From Homarus americanus (Eukaryota; Arthropoda; Malacostraca; Decapoda; Nephropidae), in NCBI RefSeq assembly GCF_018991925.1, contig NW_024744529.1:507501-571500 (forward strand): a stretch of DNA of 64,000 bases. Reading direction: 5' to 3'. Position 1 is the stretch's first letter. Each line of letters begins with the position of its first letter. The translations under genes were made by a program, and so were the position numbers. This document shows, one piece after another, positions 23,111-35,366 of this stretch. Under the pieces are notes generated by a model. The model made no database searches. It saw only the letters and a list, made by a program, of their open reading frames with translations, and had not been told where the DNA came from.

Positions 23111-23280
23111 AAGGAGAATTAAAAAGAGGAGAAATAAACACCGCGCATTAACAATAAAGATGATAATAACAACTAAAACACAACAACAGAGAAATGATCA
23201 GGTTTTATCGAGAGACAAGACTAAGTTACATTATCATTAATTCTTCCCCACACTTTACCTTAGGTCTTAATAAACACCTA

Positions 23281-23281
23281 A

Positions 23282-23343
<62 letters not shown>
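23281..23343. repeat. (AAT)n microsatellite
   Basis: About 21 AAT units. The flanks also hold scattered ATTACC repeats to 23480. Confidence 0.95.
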
Positions 23344-23639
23344 GTATAACTAGGATTACCAATAAGACTTCCAATATTATTACCTACGGTTAGGTTACAA
23401 TCATCGCAATTATTACCATTACAAATATAAGTATAATTACCACTATAATACTGTAACGCCATTATCAATATCACCATCATTACACACTTCACCACGCCAT
23501 AAGGCCCCTCACCTTCAGGTTCCAATAATGATGGCGTCTAGCCGTGTTTCCGGTAAGCGACAGTCTTCCCTCTGCTCCCATATTACTGATTCCCAGATCA
23601 CCAAGGCGTAAAATTTCATATAATCTATTCACAAGCAAT

Positions 23640-23960
23640 GGTATGGGTGCAGGTACAACTACAGGTGCAAACACAAGTAGAGGTACTGTACAAATACAAG
23701 GGCAGGTACAAATACAAGGGCAGGTACAAATACAAGTACAGGTACAAATACAAGTACAGGTACAAATACATAAATGCAAATACAGGTACAATCACTGGTA
23801 CTGGTGAAGATACAGGTTGAGGTATAGCTACAGTCAGAAGTACAAATGCATTTTAGAGCACTGGTTCAGGTACAGTTATATTCAGAGATACAAGAAGAAT
23901 CAGAGGTACAGGTATAAGTACAGGTACTGATACAAGTACAGGTACACTGGTATCTTGTCC
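23640..23960. repeat. 18-bp minisatellite CAGGTACAAATACAAGTA
   Basis: About 15 diverged copies, best at 23690-23780. Tyr/Lys/Gln-rich frames are by-products. Confidence 0.85.
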
Positions 23961-24044
23961 AGATGTTCAAGTAATATATTCAGTAGTAACATAACAGGCA
24001 GGTACAGGTAAGTCAAAGTACAGTAATTTCCGCACAGTAATCAT

Positions 24045-24071
24045 ATCGTGTGTGTGTGTGTGTGTGTGTGT
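24045..24071. repeat. (TG)n microsatellite
   Basis: About 12 TG units abutting the 5' end of a LINE fragment. Confidence 0.9.
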
Positions 24072-24373
24072 GCCAAAGGAGCTACTTTACAGTCACATAG
24101 AATAGCAAATGTAACGCTGGCGTCAACTGAAAAGGTATAAGGATAGTCTTAAAACAAACCTGAAAAAGTGCCAAATCGACCCCCCTCACTTGGGAGACGA
24201 TTACTCCACACCGTAACGCTTGGAGGAGCACCACACGAGAAGGTGTCAATACTTTCGAGTTAGACCGACTGCAAACCGAGGCAGACAAGCGCCAACGCCG
24301 GAATGACGCTGCCGCCGCCCCTCCCACAATAGATGTAGCCCTCCACACGTGCCACAGCAAAGTAGTAGTAGTA
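24072..24373 (+). mobile_element. Decayed LINE 3' end, copy 3
   Basis: Plus-strand relative of the fragments at 9.4 and 12 kb. It starts GCCAAAGGAGCTACTTTACA and encodes TITPHRNAWRSTTREGVN and LQTEADKRQRR after a frameshift in a C run near 24180. The zinc-finger and 3'-UTR segment is deleted, yet the terminus CAGCAAAG(TAG)n is kept at about 24356-24372. Dead copy. Confidence 0.87.
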
Positions 24374-24383
24374 TGTGTGTGAG

Positions 24384-24390
<7 letters not shown>

Positions 24391-24454
<64 letters not shown>
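24391..24454. repeat. (GA)n microsatellite
   Basis: About 32 GA units, directly after a GTGTGTGAG stretch. Confidence 0.95.
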
Positions 24455-24457
<3 letters not shown>

Positions 24458-24516
24458 TAGTTGTACTCATTTAACTCGCAAACTCACTCATTCCTTAACT
24501 GATTAATTCACAGACG

Positions 24517-24517
<1 letters not shown>

Positions 24518-24568
<51 letters not shown>

Positions 24569-24586
24569 TAATAATAATAATAATAT
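24518..24586. repeat. (AAT)n microsatellite
   Basis: About 22 AAT units with one TGA interruption. Confidence 0.95.
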
Positions 24587-24719
24587 CAATTTATAAAGTG
24601 CCTCAATGAACTCTAAGAGACTAACACAGTGGCACAAGTTAACGAAAGAAAGACGAAGTTTTGTCTCTGTCACGAAAAGTTCATTGGTCATCTGTCAGCT
24701 AACCAGCCTGTCAGCGCCT

Positions 24720-25110
24720 GTCTATGGAGTCACACACAGGTAAACAAGCCAAGAGATGGGTTGACAGACGGAGGGACAGGAGCAGGCAGGTAGAGATGGT
24801 CAGAAACACAGGTAGAATGACTGACTGATTGGAGAAAGTTAGGCATAAGGGCATAAAGTAGACACACAGACATACAAACAGACAGCAAATAGGTAGACAG
24901 ATAGATAGTAGATATACAAGCAGAAAGGAAGTCAAGCAGGTAAATAGACAAAGTAAGAAATGACACGCAGACAGCAAGCAGGCAGGCAGAGAAAAGACAG
25001 AGACAGCAGACATGGACAGGAGGAAGAGAGGCAATCAGAAAAAAAAAACAGATACAATACACTAGACAGACAGACAGACAGCAGGTAAACAGGCAGATAA
25101 ACAGTGACAG
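24720..25110. repeat. GACA/GCAG-rich degenerate tract
   Basis: AGACAGACAG, GGTAAACAGGCAG and ACAGACAT units without a fixed period. Confidence 0.6.
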
Positions 25111-25319
25111 AGGTAAAGAAAGGTGACCCTCTACCTGTCGTGAAAAAGGTACAGCCAGCGATCATTACTATCATCACCCCTCCTAAATAACAGATGGCCG
25201 TTCTTATTTTGTCCTGTCCCTTACCCCACACGTTCTTTCCCATTGCCTTACCCCATACGTTCTTTCCCATTGTTCCTCTTCATTCTCTTCTTCTTCCCTC
25301 ATTCTACCTCATACCCCTA

Positions 25320-25580
25320 GACCAACCATTACTACTACCACCACTACCATAACTACTACTATCAAAGTACTACCCATAGTCTTGGCTGCAAAAAAAAAAT
25401 AACATTACCACGACCAAACACCACTATCACTGTATATACCTCGAGCCACCGTCCTTATTACCACCACCACAACCACCAGTACCTCACAATTTCGCCATCA
25501 TGACCACCACCACCATCACAACCACCACCACCACCACCATCACAACCACCACCATCACAACCACCACCACCACCACTCAA
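25320..25580. repeat. (ACC)n-rich tract
   Basis: ACCACC/ACCATCACA triplets, best at 25500-25576. Confidence 0.8.
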
Positions 25581-26798
25581 GGCAGTTAGTGATAACGAGA
25601 GAGACAGATCATTTCCGGACACCAATACACCTGTACGTCAAACATCTGCTATATATTCTTCACTACACCTGTACGTTAAACCTGTGCCATCGTGAAAGGC
25701 GTATTCAGTTCATCAGATTCCTTAAGAAACTCCCCAAATGAACTTTTTTTCCTCGCAATTTTTTATATAGCGGTTTCTATATTAAAAACATGAAAAGAAC
25801 TTAACACACACACACACACACGAATACTACAAAGTTTCTCTTATTTGTGTTAATTAGTTTTTACAAGGCTTAAGCATCTTCTAGAATGTCTCATGGTTTC
25901 TCAAGATCCTGATCCGTGTGAAAAATTCAATCAGATTATCTACAATTTGATGTAAACAAACACATAATACCGGATTATTCTTGGTTCAGTTGTATTGAGA
26001 TTCGGAGAAATTCGGGATGATAGAAAGGAAGAAATAATGTATAGCAGATAGAGGAAAAGGGAACGATAACCCGTAATAGTGTCAAAAACAAAAGAATGAA
26101 AACGCTAAATAGAGAAATATTAAGAGAGATAAGATAATTTTTAGAATAATTAACAATGAAAATGTTGAGGAAAATTGGGAGAGAAAGATAAAGTATTCAA
26201 TAGCAAGACCAAAAACAACGAAAAACAAGACAAAATGGTCTATTCAAGAAAAAAGATTTGAAGAAGGAAGGAAAGATTAAAATGAAGAATAAGGAACAAG
26301 CGACGGGGGGAAGGAGGGAGGGAGGGAGGGAGAGGGGAGGTAATCAAGAAGAAGAAGAAGAAGGAGGAGGGAGGGAGGGGGGGAGGGAGAGGCGAGATAA
26401 TCCACAAGAGGGTCACCAGGAGATAGTCGACATCAGTGGCCCCTAAAAACCTCCCTCCTCTACCTGCTTCAACTAGGCTATTGTGAGGACGCGGCCTACC
26501 GGGAGAGGGACACGGATAATGGACCCTGGAGGAGTACCTCAAGGGGCCCACTAGTCTTATGAGGGCCATCTGAAATGAATCATCGAGTGGAAGGCCAGCT
26601 TAAGACCTCAAAGGACTCAGGAGGCCGTCTTAAGATCTCAAGAGACTCTAGGAAACCATCTTGTGAATTCAAAAGTTTCTACGACTCAAACTTTTTCGAA
26701 TGCTACCCAATTTTGAATATCTCGGAAACTTCACTGTCAAATCAAATCTATTGTCATATCAACTAGGAATATAATAGCAAGATACAACTAGCAATAAA
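25581..26798. other. Low-copy A/T-rich DNA
   Basis: Short (AC)n at 25805-25820, (GGGA)n-type tract at 26303-26395, and two copies of a ~30-bp unit CTTAAGA(C/T)CTCAA at 26600-26645. No gene recognised. Confidence 0.5.
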
Positions 26799-26951
26799 CA
26801 GAGTGGTTGAAGGCTCCCATTGTGTACCAGTGACCTAGAGATTTTAAATAAATAGCAGGCAAAAAGCATAACTTTGCTGGGTCATCGCGACCCACTGAAA
26901 ATCTGTTCACAACCCACCTTTGGGTCGCCACCCATGGTTTGAGAACCACTG
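26799..26951. mobile_element. Probable non-autonomous hAT-type element fragment
   Basis: The right end GGTTTGAGAACCACTG has the form of hAT-superfamily terminal repeats (CAGTGGTTCTCAAAC in the other direction). It is preceded by GGGTCATCGCGACCCACTG and TTTGGGTCGCCACCC, a wording common in such elements. The left end, near CAGAGTGGTTGAA at 26799, is imperfect. An 8-bp duplication was not confirmed (the right flank is CTAGTCTA). Confidence 0.5.
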
Positions 26952-26959
26952 CTAGTCTA

Positions 26960-27760
26960 GGAGATGCAACAATCACCAGAATCTGGTTTATAAACAACAA
27001 TCGAACTTAATGGAAATAGACAACGAGATAATTAAATAAAATAACAATAAAATAAATTAAAACGAAGTAAAATAAAACTAACCAATGACAAGAAACAACA
27101 AATCAACACAAACAATTTTAAAACAAAGGAACAAAATATCATTTATAAAAAAAGTAAATAAAAATAAAATACAAACTAGAAATAAATTTAAATTAAAAAT
27201 TCATAACAATTACAAACCTTGCCCGCGAACCGTTATCATGTAAGAGTAAACGCCCAACTGGTTATGCTGAACCACCTCTGGAAGTTGCCCCATGTTATTG
27301 TTTACGTTAACCCCCGTAATACCCTACTTGTTATTGTGCGGGCCTTTACCATGGCAACACTTGTCAATTTTTGGCTCAATTTGTATGAAGACTTTATCAT
27401 GTGAAACTTGTCACATTATTATTAAACCTGTCAAATATAGTGTAAATCCGCGAACCCATTCTCGAGTTAGTTTGGAGACAGACAGACAGGCAGATAGGAC
27501 CGGAAACAATACCTTAACCCGCAACTGTAGGCAGCGTAATAAACGGCAGGAAGATATAGACATAAATAACAGGCGAAAAGGGGACAAATACCATACGAAA
27601 AACCGGTAGAAAGACATAAGATGAATAGGAACCGGGCGTGGGAACTACCTGAAAAGGACTCCTAGAGGAAAAAGACCTTCTGAGGACGGCTCTCTCTCTC
27701 CCTGTTCTCCCCGGGGTCAACAGAACACACCACTTGAGGGAAGTTCTCACCCTGGGGGAC
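26960..27760. other. Low-copy DNA, A-rich at 27005-27215
   Basis: AAAATAAA-type low complexity, then unremarkable sequence. A 105-codon frame at 27292-27609 has no recognisable domain. Confidence 0.5.
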
Positions 27761-27761
27761 A

Positions 27762-27771
27762 CACACACACA

Positions 27772-27822
<51 letters not shown>

Positions 27823-27835
27823 TCACTCACACTCA
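27762..27835. repeat. (AC)n microsatellite with ACTC tail
   Basis: About 27 AC units, then ACTCACTCACACTCACTC. Confidence 0.95.
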
Positions 27836-27849
27836 CTCACACTCACACA

Positions 27850-28560
27850 TACGTAAACAGAACTAAAACATAATCTCCCCAGGTGACTTAAGACGAGGAT
27901 CAAGCCTGGCTCTAAATAAAAGGAAGAAGGAGAGAAACTTTACAGCATAATAAACTATATATAAGAAACATGAAGATAATAATATGATTTTAAGAATAGT
28001 GTAAAGAAAAAGGGTGAAGAAATCAAATTAAATGGGATTGAGAAGAATAAGAATTTAATCTCGAAAACATGTATATAATGTTAAAGGTGAGAAAATGATC
28101 TTAGGAGTGTTATAGGAAGAAAAAATATTAGTGAGAAATTGGAATCAAACCCGATTAAGGGAAAATAAGATATATTTTATCTTAGAAAAAATAGAAATGA
28201 TAGAGTAATCTTCCTCTATTATAAAAAAAGGGTACAAGAATTAAGCCAAAATACCCCCTCAAAAAAAAAAGATTCTCAATTACACTAAAAAAACTAAAAT
28301 ATAATTCTAAGACAAGAATCTTCCTCAATGATAAACAAAAGAAAATATGAAGAAAGACAACGAGAGAAATAAAGATGAATAGAAGAAACAGTGAAGATAA
28401 GATTGGTTCTTGGTCACTTAACGCCTCCTTTTATATTTTTTGTATTCTTTTATTTATTTTCTTTAATGTGTCATAAAAACGTAAAAAACAGTTCCGTCTT
28501 GATGTTTAGGAGGAGGTGACGTGTTTTTAGTGTCCACCTGACGTACACGTGCAAGTCAAG
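27850..28560. other. A/T-rich low-copy DNA
   Basis: Many A-runs. No open frame of note. Confidence 0.5.
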
Positions 28561-28579
28561 GTCTTGGTGTTAGAGTTGA

Positions 28580-28790
28580 GGTTGGGGGGAAGGTGAGGTG
28601 GGGTGGGGTAGGCGAGAAGGAGAGGTAGATGAGGTGGGGTTGGTGGGGAGGGAGAAGTGCCGTAGGGGCAGAGAGGTGAGAGAGGGGCATGTGAGGGTAG
28701 GGGCAGGTGAGGAGAGGTGAGGGGAGGGAGAAGTGCCGTAGGGACAGATGAGGGATGGGAGAGGTGAGAGAGGGGCATGTGAGGGGAGAA
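28580..28790. repeat. G-rich degenerate repeat GGTGAGAGAGGGGCATGTGA
   Basis: Two larger similar blocks, 28625-28690 and 28715-28782, share GGGAGAAGTGCCGTAGGG and GAGAGAGGGGCATGTGAGG. Confidence 0.75.
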
Positions 28791-29137
28791 GGGTGATGAC
28801 TAACCGGCTGGATGATGACTGACCAGCTGGGTGATGACTGACCGGCTGGATGATGACTGACCAGCTGGGTGATGACTGACCGGCTGGGTGATGACTGACC
28901 AGCTGGGTGATGACTGACCGGCTGGATGATGACTGACCAGCTGGGTGATGACTGACCGGCTGGGTGATGACTGACCGGCTGGATGATGGATGATGACTGA
29001 CCAGCTGGGTGATGACTGACCGGCTGGGTGATGACTGACCGCTGCGATGACTGACCGGCTGGGTGATGACTGACCATGATGACTGACCAGCTGGGTGATG
29101 ACTGACCAGCTGGGTGATGACTGACCAGCTGAGTGAT
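28788..29137. repeat. 19-bp minisatellite GGTGATGACTGACCAGCTG
   Basis: About 18 copies with CAGCTG/CGGCTG and GGTGAT/GATGAT variants and two shortened units. Each unit carries one frame-open phase, giving a SWSVI-type minus-strand peptide repeat. Confidence 0.95.
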
Positions 29138-29350
29138 ACTTGGTGGGCCGGCCGGGTGTCTCATAGCCGGCAATAGTTCATTTGCATGTGGAATCATGCG
29201 AGGTGAAGACTGTGACCGCTCACACAGCCTTCTTGGCTGGCTGGAGGGCCAGGGGGAGGAGGCCGGCCGGGAGGGGCCTGAGAGAATGGAATGGGAGGGC
29301 AGGGAAGAGCTGGAGGGTGGCAGGGAGGACACAACACCACCCGGTTAATC
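29138..29350. other. G-rich low-copy spacer
   Basis: Contains GGCTGGCTGGAGGG and GGCCGGCCGGGAGGGG. No gene recognised. Confidence 0.5.
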
Positions 29351-29354
29351 AGTC

Positions 29355-29520
29355 ACCAACTGTCCATCCCACAGCTACAAACACCCCCACACCCCTGTCA
29401 CCCATCCCACAGCTACAAACACCTCCCCCACACCCTGTCACCCATCCCACAGCTACAAACACCCCCCACACCCTGTCACCCATCCCACAGCTACAAACAC
29501 CTCCCCACACCCTGTCATTC
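29355..29520. repeat. ~38-bp minisatellite CCCATCCCACAGCTACAAAC
   Basis: Four copies of a 37-41-bp unit differing in the length of a C/A run. Confidence 0.92.
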
Positions 29521-29674
29521 CGCCCACGAGTACCGCATCGTTCTCGTCCAGCAGAAAGTCAACCACACCCCTCACAGCCAATATGCTTTCACCACAGCTT
29601 TTGAAAGTCCCGCTACATTCACTCCAAACAACCTTCATTTCTCTCTCTAAAAAATTCTATGCAGTCCCTAAAAA

Positions 29675-29675
<1 letters not shown>

Positions 29676-29724
<49 letters not shown>
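29676..29724. repeat. (TG)n microsatellite
   Basis: About 24 TG units. Confidence 0.95.
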
Positions 29725-29727
<3 letters not shown>

Positions 29728-29827
29728 CCCACCACCAGCTCGCGGCTAATCAGTGAAGATGGATGAGGTGTGAGTGTGGTCGACACCTTCACTGTTCTAC
29801 ACAATCACCAACAAGTTCCTTCCAGCG

Positions 29828-29935
29828 ATAACCCAACCTAACCTAACCCAACCCAACCTAACCTAACCTAACCAAACCAAACCAAACCCAACCAAACCTA
29901 ACCTAACCTCACCTAACCAAACGCAACCTAACCAG
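29828..29935. repeat. Degenerate (AACCT)n, telomere-type repeat
   Basis: About 20 units of AACCT with AACCC and AACCA variants. This is the complement of the arthropod telomere motif TTAGG, here interstitial. Confidence 0.85.
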
Positions 29936-30084
29936 CCATATATCCAGAAAAGTGTTGTTGTTTTTTTAGTTGTCTACCAAACATGGCGGCGAGAGAATTA
30001 ATCACTCATTATCTGTAAACACCATCCAACCAGCAGCCAGTTTCATTAACTTCTTCCACCCGGTAATGAGTGAGGAAGGCGAAT

Positions 30085-30350
30085 AATTGATAAATAAAGG
30101 AGAAGGGGGAGGAGAAGGAGGAGGTAGAGGTGGTGGTGGAGGAGGAGGAAGAGGTGGTGGTGGCGGTGGTGGAGGAGGAGATGAAGGAAATGGAGGTGGT
30201 GGTGGTAGTGGAGGAGGAGGAGGAGGAGGAGAAGAAAAACATGGTGGAGGGGGAGCAGGTGAAGAAGGAGTAGGAGGAAGAAGGAGTAGGAGGAAGAAGA
30301 GGTGGTGGAAGAGGAGAAGAAGGAAGAGGTGGAGGAGGAAGAGGTCAACA
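30085..30350. repeat. (GGA/GGT)n purine-rich tract
   Basis: GGAGGAGGA with GGTGGTGG interruptions. Not coding. Confidence 0.9.
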
Positions 30351-30461
30351 CCGACATTAATAAAAATAGAAAAAATAGATGTACAGTATAATTAAAAAAA
30401 GGAGGAAGAAATGCATATATGATAAAAACAAAACATAAGGAAGAAGAAGAGAAACAGATGA

Positions 30462-30690
30462 GACAGGAGGACAGTAGGAAGGAGGACAGGAGGAAGGAGG
30501 ACAGGACAGGACAGGAGGAAGGAGGACAGGAGGAAGGAGGACAGGACAGGAGGACAGGAGGAAGGAGGACAGGACAGGAGGACAGGAGGACAGGAGGGAG
30601 GACAGAAGGACAGGAGAACAGAAGGACAGGAGGAGAGGAGGAAGGAGGACAGGACAGGAGGACAGAAGGACAAGAGGACAGGAGGAGGGT
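30462..30690. repeat. GGACAGGA/GGAAGGA minisatellite
   Basis: Alternating AGGACAGGAC and AGGAAGGAGG blocks of about 9-10 bp, arranged in irregular larger groups. Confidence 0.9.
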
Positions 30691-30699
30691 GATCGCATG

Positions 30700-31030
30700 T
30701 GTACCGTCTCCTCCCGGGTGTAAAAATGCTAATTAGATTTCACCTCAATTCGGCGGCGGGACGATACTGTGGGGTGTGGAGCAACCAATAATTATGAGCA
30801 ATACAATAAAACGAGAGACACGGTGAGGACAAACTTTCATTAGCATCTCAGAGCAGACATTACCGACGTCTTTACCATGAAGGACACACTTACGTCACTC
30901 ACACCTGATAAGAAATGGTGTTGTGCTTTGAGGAAATATATGAGGGGTAACGGCATCAATGAGGTCGACTCGGGGTGCCTCGGGCCTTATACTGTTGTGC
31001 CCTGAGGACATGGCTGTACCGTGGGAGGAC
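30700..31030. other. Low-copy spacer
   Basis: No gene or repeat recognised. Confidence 0.5.
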
Positions 31031-31032
31031 CT

Positions 31033-31212
31033 GCTGTGGTGGTGTTGGTGATGATGGTGGTGGTGATGATGGTGGTGATGATGATGGTGGTGATGGTGGT
31101 GATGATGATGGTGGTGCTGGTGATGATGGTGGTGGTGATGATGATGTTGGTGATGGTGGTGTTGGTGATGGTGGTGTTGGTGATGATGGTGGTGATGGTG
31201 ATGATGTGGCGG
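31033..31212. repeat. (GGTGAT)n trinucleotide array
   Basis: GGTGATGATGGT and GGTGTTGGT units. All frames open. Confidence 0.95.
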
Positions 31213-31220
31213 TAGTTATA

Positions 31221-31446
31221 TTGATATTGAAACAGTTTATTTAGCCAGAAGAACACACATACAGAGTCGATTAAAAATCATAATATTAACTTGGCTGAGC
31301 CAGTTGAGAGCCTGAGTTCTCCTGTAGGCACCTGATATATACTATACATTTATCTCAAGGAAGTATTATGTAACATTTAGTATCACCTGGAATAGTACAC
31401 ATAGCATGGTGGTAATAAGAACATCTCAGAATGTAACCACGGTTAT
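31221..31446 (-). mobile_element. Unclassified dispersed repeat, copy 1
   Basis: Shares most of its ~225 bp with 35367-35590 in the same orientation, including TTGATATTGAAACAGTTTAT and ACATTTATCTCAAGGAAGTA. Read on the minus strand, it ends GGCTAAATAAACTGTTTCAA, with an AATAAA signal close to the end. This suggests the 3' end of a retroposed transcript. No coding part is left. Confidence 0.75.
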
Positions 31447-31449
31447 CAC

Positions 31450-31900
31450 TTCGATATTTATTAATTTAATTACATTTTTTACATTTATATTATAAGTATA
31501 TACATAATTTTCAGTGGAGTTGATAAACATAAATATGATAAGGGAGGGAAGCAGTACAACATGGGTTGTATTAAGGTGGAACATGACGACAGAGCTGTCA
31601 GAATTATGTCTAGTTGGCAAATATATTTATTTCTAGCTATCGATATGATAATTTTTGATAAAACGGTTTTGATGGTACAATAAAAGCAGGTATATAAAGA
31701 AGGTATTACAAAAAATATTGATTCTTAGATAATAGATAGTGGTGATGGTGTGGTAGTGGTGGTAGTAGTGGTAGGAGTGGTAGTAGTGGACACTCAGGGA
31801 CGCAATAAGTCATTGAGCCTGAAACTGAACATTAGAAAAAGATTTAAAAGAGCCGCCACTTATTGCCGCGTCTGTATTCATTGGCTGATTGTTCCTCTGA
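31450..31900. other. A/T-rich low-copy spacer
   Basis: Contains a GGTAGTAGTGGTAG triplet patch at 31747-31790. No gene. Confidence 0.5.
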
Positions 31901-33070
31901 AAGACACACAGGTATACTGAGAGAGACACACAGGTATACTGAGAGAGACACACAGGTATACTGAGAGAGACACACACAGGTATACTGAGAGAGACACACA
32001 GGTATACTGAGAGAGACACACACAGGTATACTGAGAGAGACACACAGGTATACTGAGAGAGACACACAGGTATACTGAGAGAGACACACACAGGGGTATG
32101 CTAGGAGGAGACACACACAGAGGTATACTGGGGGCACACACAGGTGTCCTGCTGGGGAGAGACACACACAGGTACTGGGGAGACACACAGGTATGCTGGG
32201 GAGATGCACAGGGTGTATGCTGAGAGAGAGAGACACACACAGGGTATGCTGAGAGACACACACAGAGGTGTACTGGAGACACACACCTTGGGTACACTGG
32301 GGGACACACAGGGGATGCTGAGAGACACACACAGAGGGTATGCTGGAGACACACACAGGTGCACTGGGGGGATGCACAGGTATGCTGGGGAGGAGACACA
32401 CACAGGTGTATGCTGGGGAGAGGGGACACCTGGGGTATGCCCTGGGGGCCACACAGGTACACTGGGGAGACTGGGGAATGCTGGGGAGACACACAGAACT
32501 ATGCTGAGACACACACACACACACACACACAGGTATACTGAGAGAGAGAGACACACAGGTATACGGAGAGAGAGATACACAGACCTTTAGAGACACACAC
32601 AGGTATACTGAGAGACACACACACACACACAGTATACTAAGAGAGAGACACACACAAGTTACACTGAGAGACACACAGGAATACTAAGAGAGACACACAC
32701 AGGTATACTGAGAGACACACACACCAGGTATACTGAGAGACACACAGAGGTATACTGAGTGACACACACAGTATACTAAGAGGAACACACACAGAGGTAT
32801 GCTGAGATACACACACAGGTATGCTGGGGAGACACAAACACACGCAAGGTATACTGGAACACATACAGGTATGCTAAGGATAGACACTGCTCACAGGTAT
32901 GCTGAGAGACAGACACACACACACACACACACACAGGTATGCTGAGAGAGAGACACACACATGTATACTGAGAGAGACACACACACACATGTATACTGAG
33001 AGAGAGACACACACACACACACAGGTATACTGAGAGAGAGACACACACACAGGTATACTGAGAGAGAAAT
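31900..33070. repeat. 22-bp minisatellite AGAGAGACACACAGGTATAC
   Basis: Near-perfect 22-bp units lie at 31912-32090. The middle part (32100-32550) diverges (GGTATGCTGGGGAGACACAC, variable length), and the array ends with regular units at 32900-33065. Cys/Leu/Ser-rich minus frames are artefacts. Confidence 0.95.
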
Positions 33071-33163
33071 TGAGAAACGGGGACAGAAAAGAGAAAGCGA
33101 GAAATTAATTAATGTTCTCTGCTGGTCCTCTTTTTTCCTGAGAGACATACAGATAGAACTGAT

Positions 33164-33165
<2 letters not shown>

Positions 33166-33200
<35 letters not shown>

Positions 33201-33202
33201 AA
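33166..33202. repeat. (ACAG)n microsatellite
   Basis: About nine GACA units. Confidence 0.95.
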
Positions 33203-33394
33203 GACAGACAAACCTTGAGGCCGATACTATATAACCACAATGAACAACAACACAGAAACTAAAAAAAAAATTATCAAATATTTTACTTTCATAGTATCTG
33301 ATGTAAAAGGCCTAAGGTAGGGAATGTGTTGAAAATCTTCACTTTATGGGCACTTGACTTGTGTGTGTGTGTAGAGTATTGACAGAAACGAGAA

Positions 33395-33600
33395 GCGATG
33401 GTGAGGGAGATGATGGTGATAGTGATGGAAGGTGTGAGGGAGATGATGGTGAGAGATGGACGGTGTGAGGGAGATGATGGTGATAGTGATGAAAGGTGTG
33501 AGGGAGATGATGGTGAGTGTGATGGAAGGTGTGAGGGAGATGATGGTGAGAGTGATGGAAGGTGTGAGGGAGATGTTGGTGATGGAGTCTGTGAGAGAGA
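33395..33600. repeat. ~32-33-bp minisatellite GTGTGAGGGAGATGATGGTG
   Basis: Six copies with AGTGATGGAAG tails. Confidence 0.92.
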
Positions 33601-33604
33601 CATT

Positions 33605-33870
33605 AGAACATGACTACTACGATGCGGAAGGATTGATCATGACGTCACAGCCAACTCATCCTTCTTGACTAATCACCACCAACCAATCAACTATGGCCAT
33701 TCACCTCATAAAGCCTCGGAGAGTATGAAGACGCCTTGGCCTCGATATCAAGAAGCCCTGAGATGGAACTCCAGCTTGAGTGCAGTGAGGCAGTCGGTCT
33801 TGGCCCACACACGGTCACGTCCATAGTGTGTGGGTCTGTTGCTGCTGAAGTAAGATACCAGGGTCACTCT
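33605..33870. other. Low-copy spacer
   Basis: A perfect TGACGTCA octamer lies at about 33639-33646. No gene recognised. Confidence 0.5.
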
Positions 33871-33877
33871 TATGTAC

Positions 33878-34265
33878 GGCGGCCCACACCAGTCATCCTC
33901 CAACACAGCCTACACCAGTCATCCTCCAACACAGCGGGGCACCAGTCATCCTCCAACACAGCCCACACCAGTCATCCTCCAACACAGCCCACACCAGTCA
34001 TCCCCCAACACAGCGGGGCACCAGTCATCCTCCAACACAGCCCACACCAGTCATCCTCCAACACAGCGGGGCACCAGTCATCCTCCAACACAGCCCACAC
34101 CAGTCATCCTCCAACACAGCCCACACCAGTCATCCTCCAATAAAGCCCACACCAGTCATCCTCCAACACAGCGGGGCACCCAGGCCATCCTCCAACACAG
34201 CCCACACCTGGTCATCCTCCCAACACAGCCCACACCAGTCATCCCCAACACAGCGGGGGCACCAG
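33878..34265. repeat. 26/27-bp minisatellite CACCAGTCATCCTCCAACAC
   Basis: About 14 copies with two linker types, AGCCCACACC (26-bp unit) and AGCGGGGCACC (27-bp unit), intermixed. The last copies carry several one-base changes in length. Confidence 0.95.
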
Positions 34266-34269
34266 CTGA

Positions 34270-35366
34270 CCTCCACAGCCTTACAGCCTGTGAGGTGTAA
34301 ATGGCAGATTTGAACTGTCTCCAGAGGTCGAGGTGATGTTTGTTTCTGGCTGTTGCCGTCTGGAGGCGCCGTGACCCAGCGCCTTCAGATTATTCACTAT
34401 TTGCACGCGTCCTGCTCCTCTGGCAGGGCCCAGGACTATAAGGATTTGTTCCCAGGTTATGCAAGGACCCGAGGACTGGTAGAATGCTGCCATGGGAGTC
34501 CTGAAGGATGAGCAGGGAGGCATAAATACCGGTAGCGAGTAAAAATGGCCGGTAAGGTGGTCGCATTGATAGTCTCATTAAGTGTTTTGTGACGCCTTCC
34601 CACCACCCCTAACCTCCTCCCACTGCTCACGTCCTCCCTCCCTCCAATACCCCTGTCACCTGTCTACCACCAATATCTCCCTTTCCTCTCCTTTCCCCAA
34701 CACATCTCCCCACTTACTTCGCTGGTGATATCGTGGGGTGCGCCTTCGTGACACCTCCAGGTCTGGTCAACCCCTCCCCCATCAACACCCCCTCCCTCTC
34801 ACACCTCGACATTCTCTAGTTCCTCCCCTAACCAACTTCAACACTTCCCCCGACTGTCCCCTCCCCTCCCCATCACACCGTCTTCCCTCATTTATTCTCC
34901 TCATTCCATCGTTAAGTTAGCACTTCCTTCCCTTACTCATTTATCTCCTCCCCTCATCCACTCACCTACCTCCCTTCCTATCTCTTTACTTCCCTTTTTC
35001 CCTTCCTCCTTCCCTAATTATCTCCCTCCCTCACTAACTATCTCTCTACTTACTGTATCACTCTACCTCCCTCCCTCCCTCGTCGCCACAGCAGGGACTC
35101 CTCACCAGATGCCATCATCGTGGCGGCCACAGACGACGTGGTGAGACCCATAAATCATTTGGCATTTCCCAGTGTGGCATTTTACTGCTGCTGCCTCTCC
35201 CTCCCTGAAACATGGGGGAGGGAGGGGAGGAGGATAAGAGGTAGGGGAGGAAAGGGTAGGGGAGGAAAGGGTAAGGGAGGAAGAGGAGGGGAAGGGGAGT
35301 TCGATCCCCGTACGCAGTAAAGGTGTGGGACCCCTTTTTATACACTACTAACACCCCGCCATATTG
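34270..35366. other. Low-copy DNA with C/T-rich and GGA tracts
   Basis: 34600-35090 is C/T-rich without a clear period. 35215-35295 is GGGGAGGAAAGGGTA repeated. No gene. Confidence 0.55.

Noticed and set aside
29828..29935. True telomere
   Set aside because: The AACCT units are degenerate, short and internal, with unique DNA on both sides.
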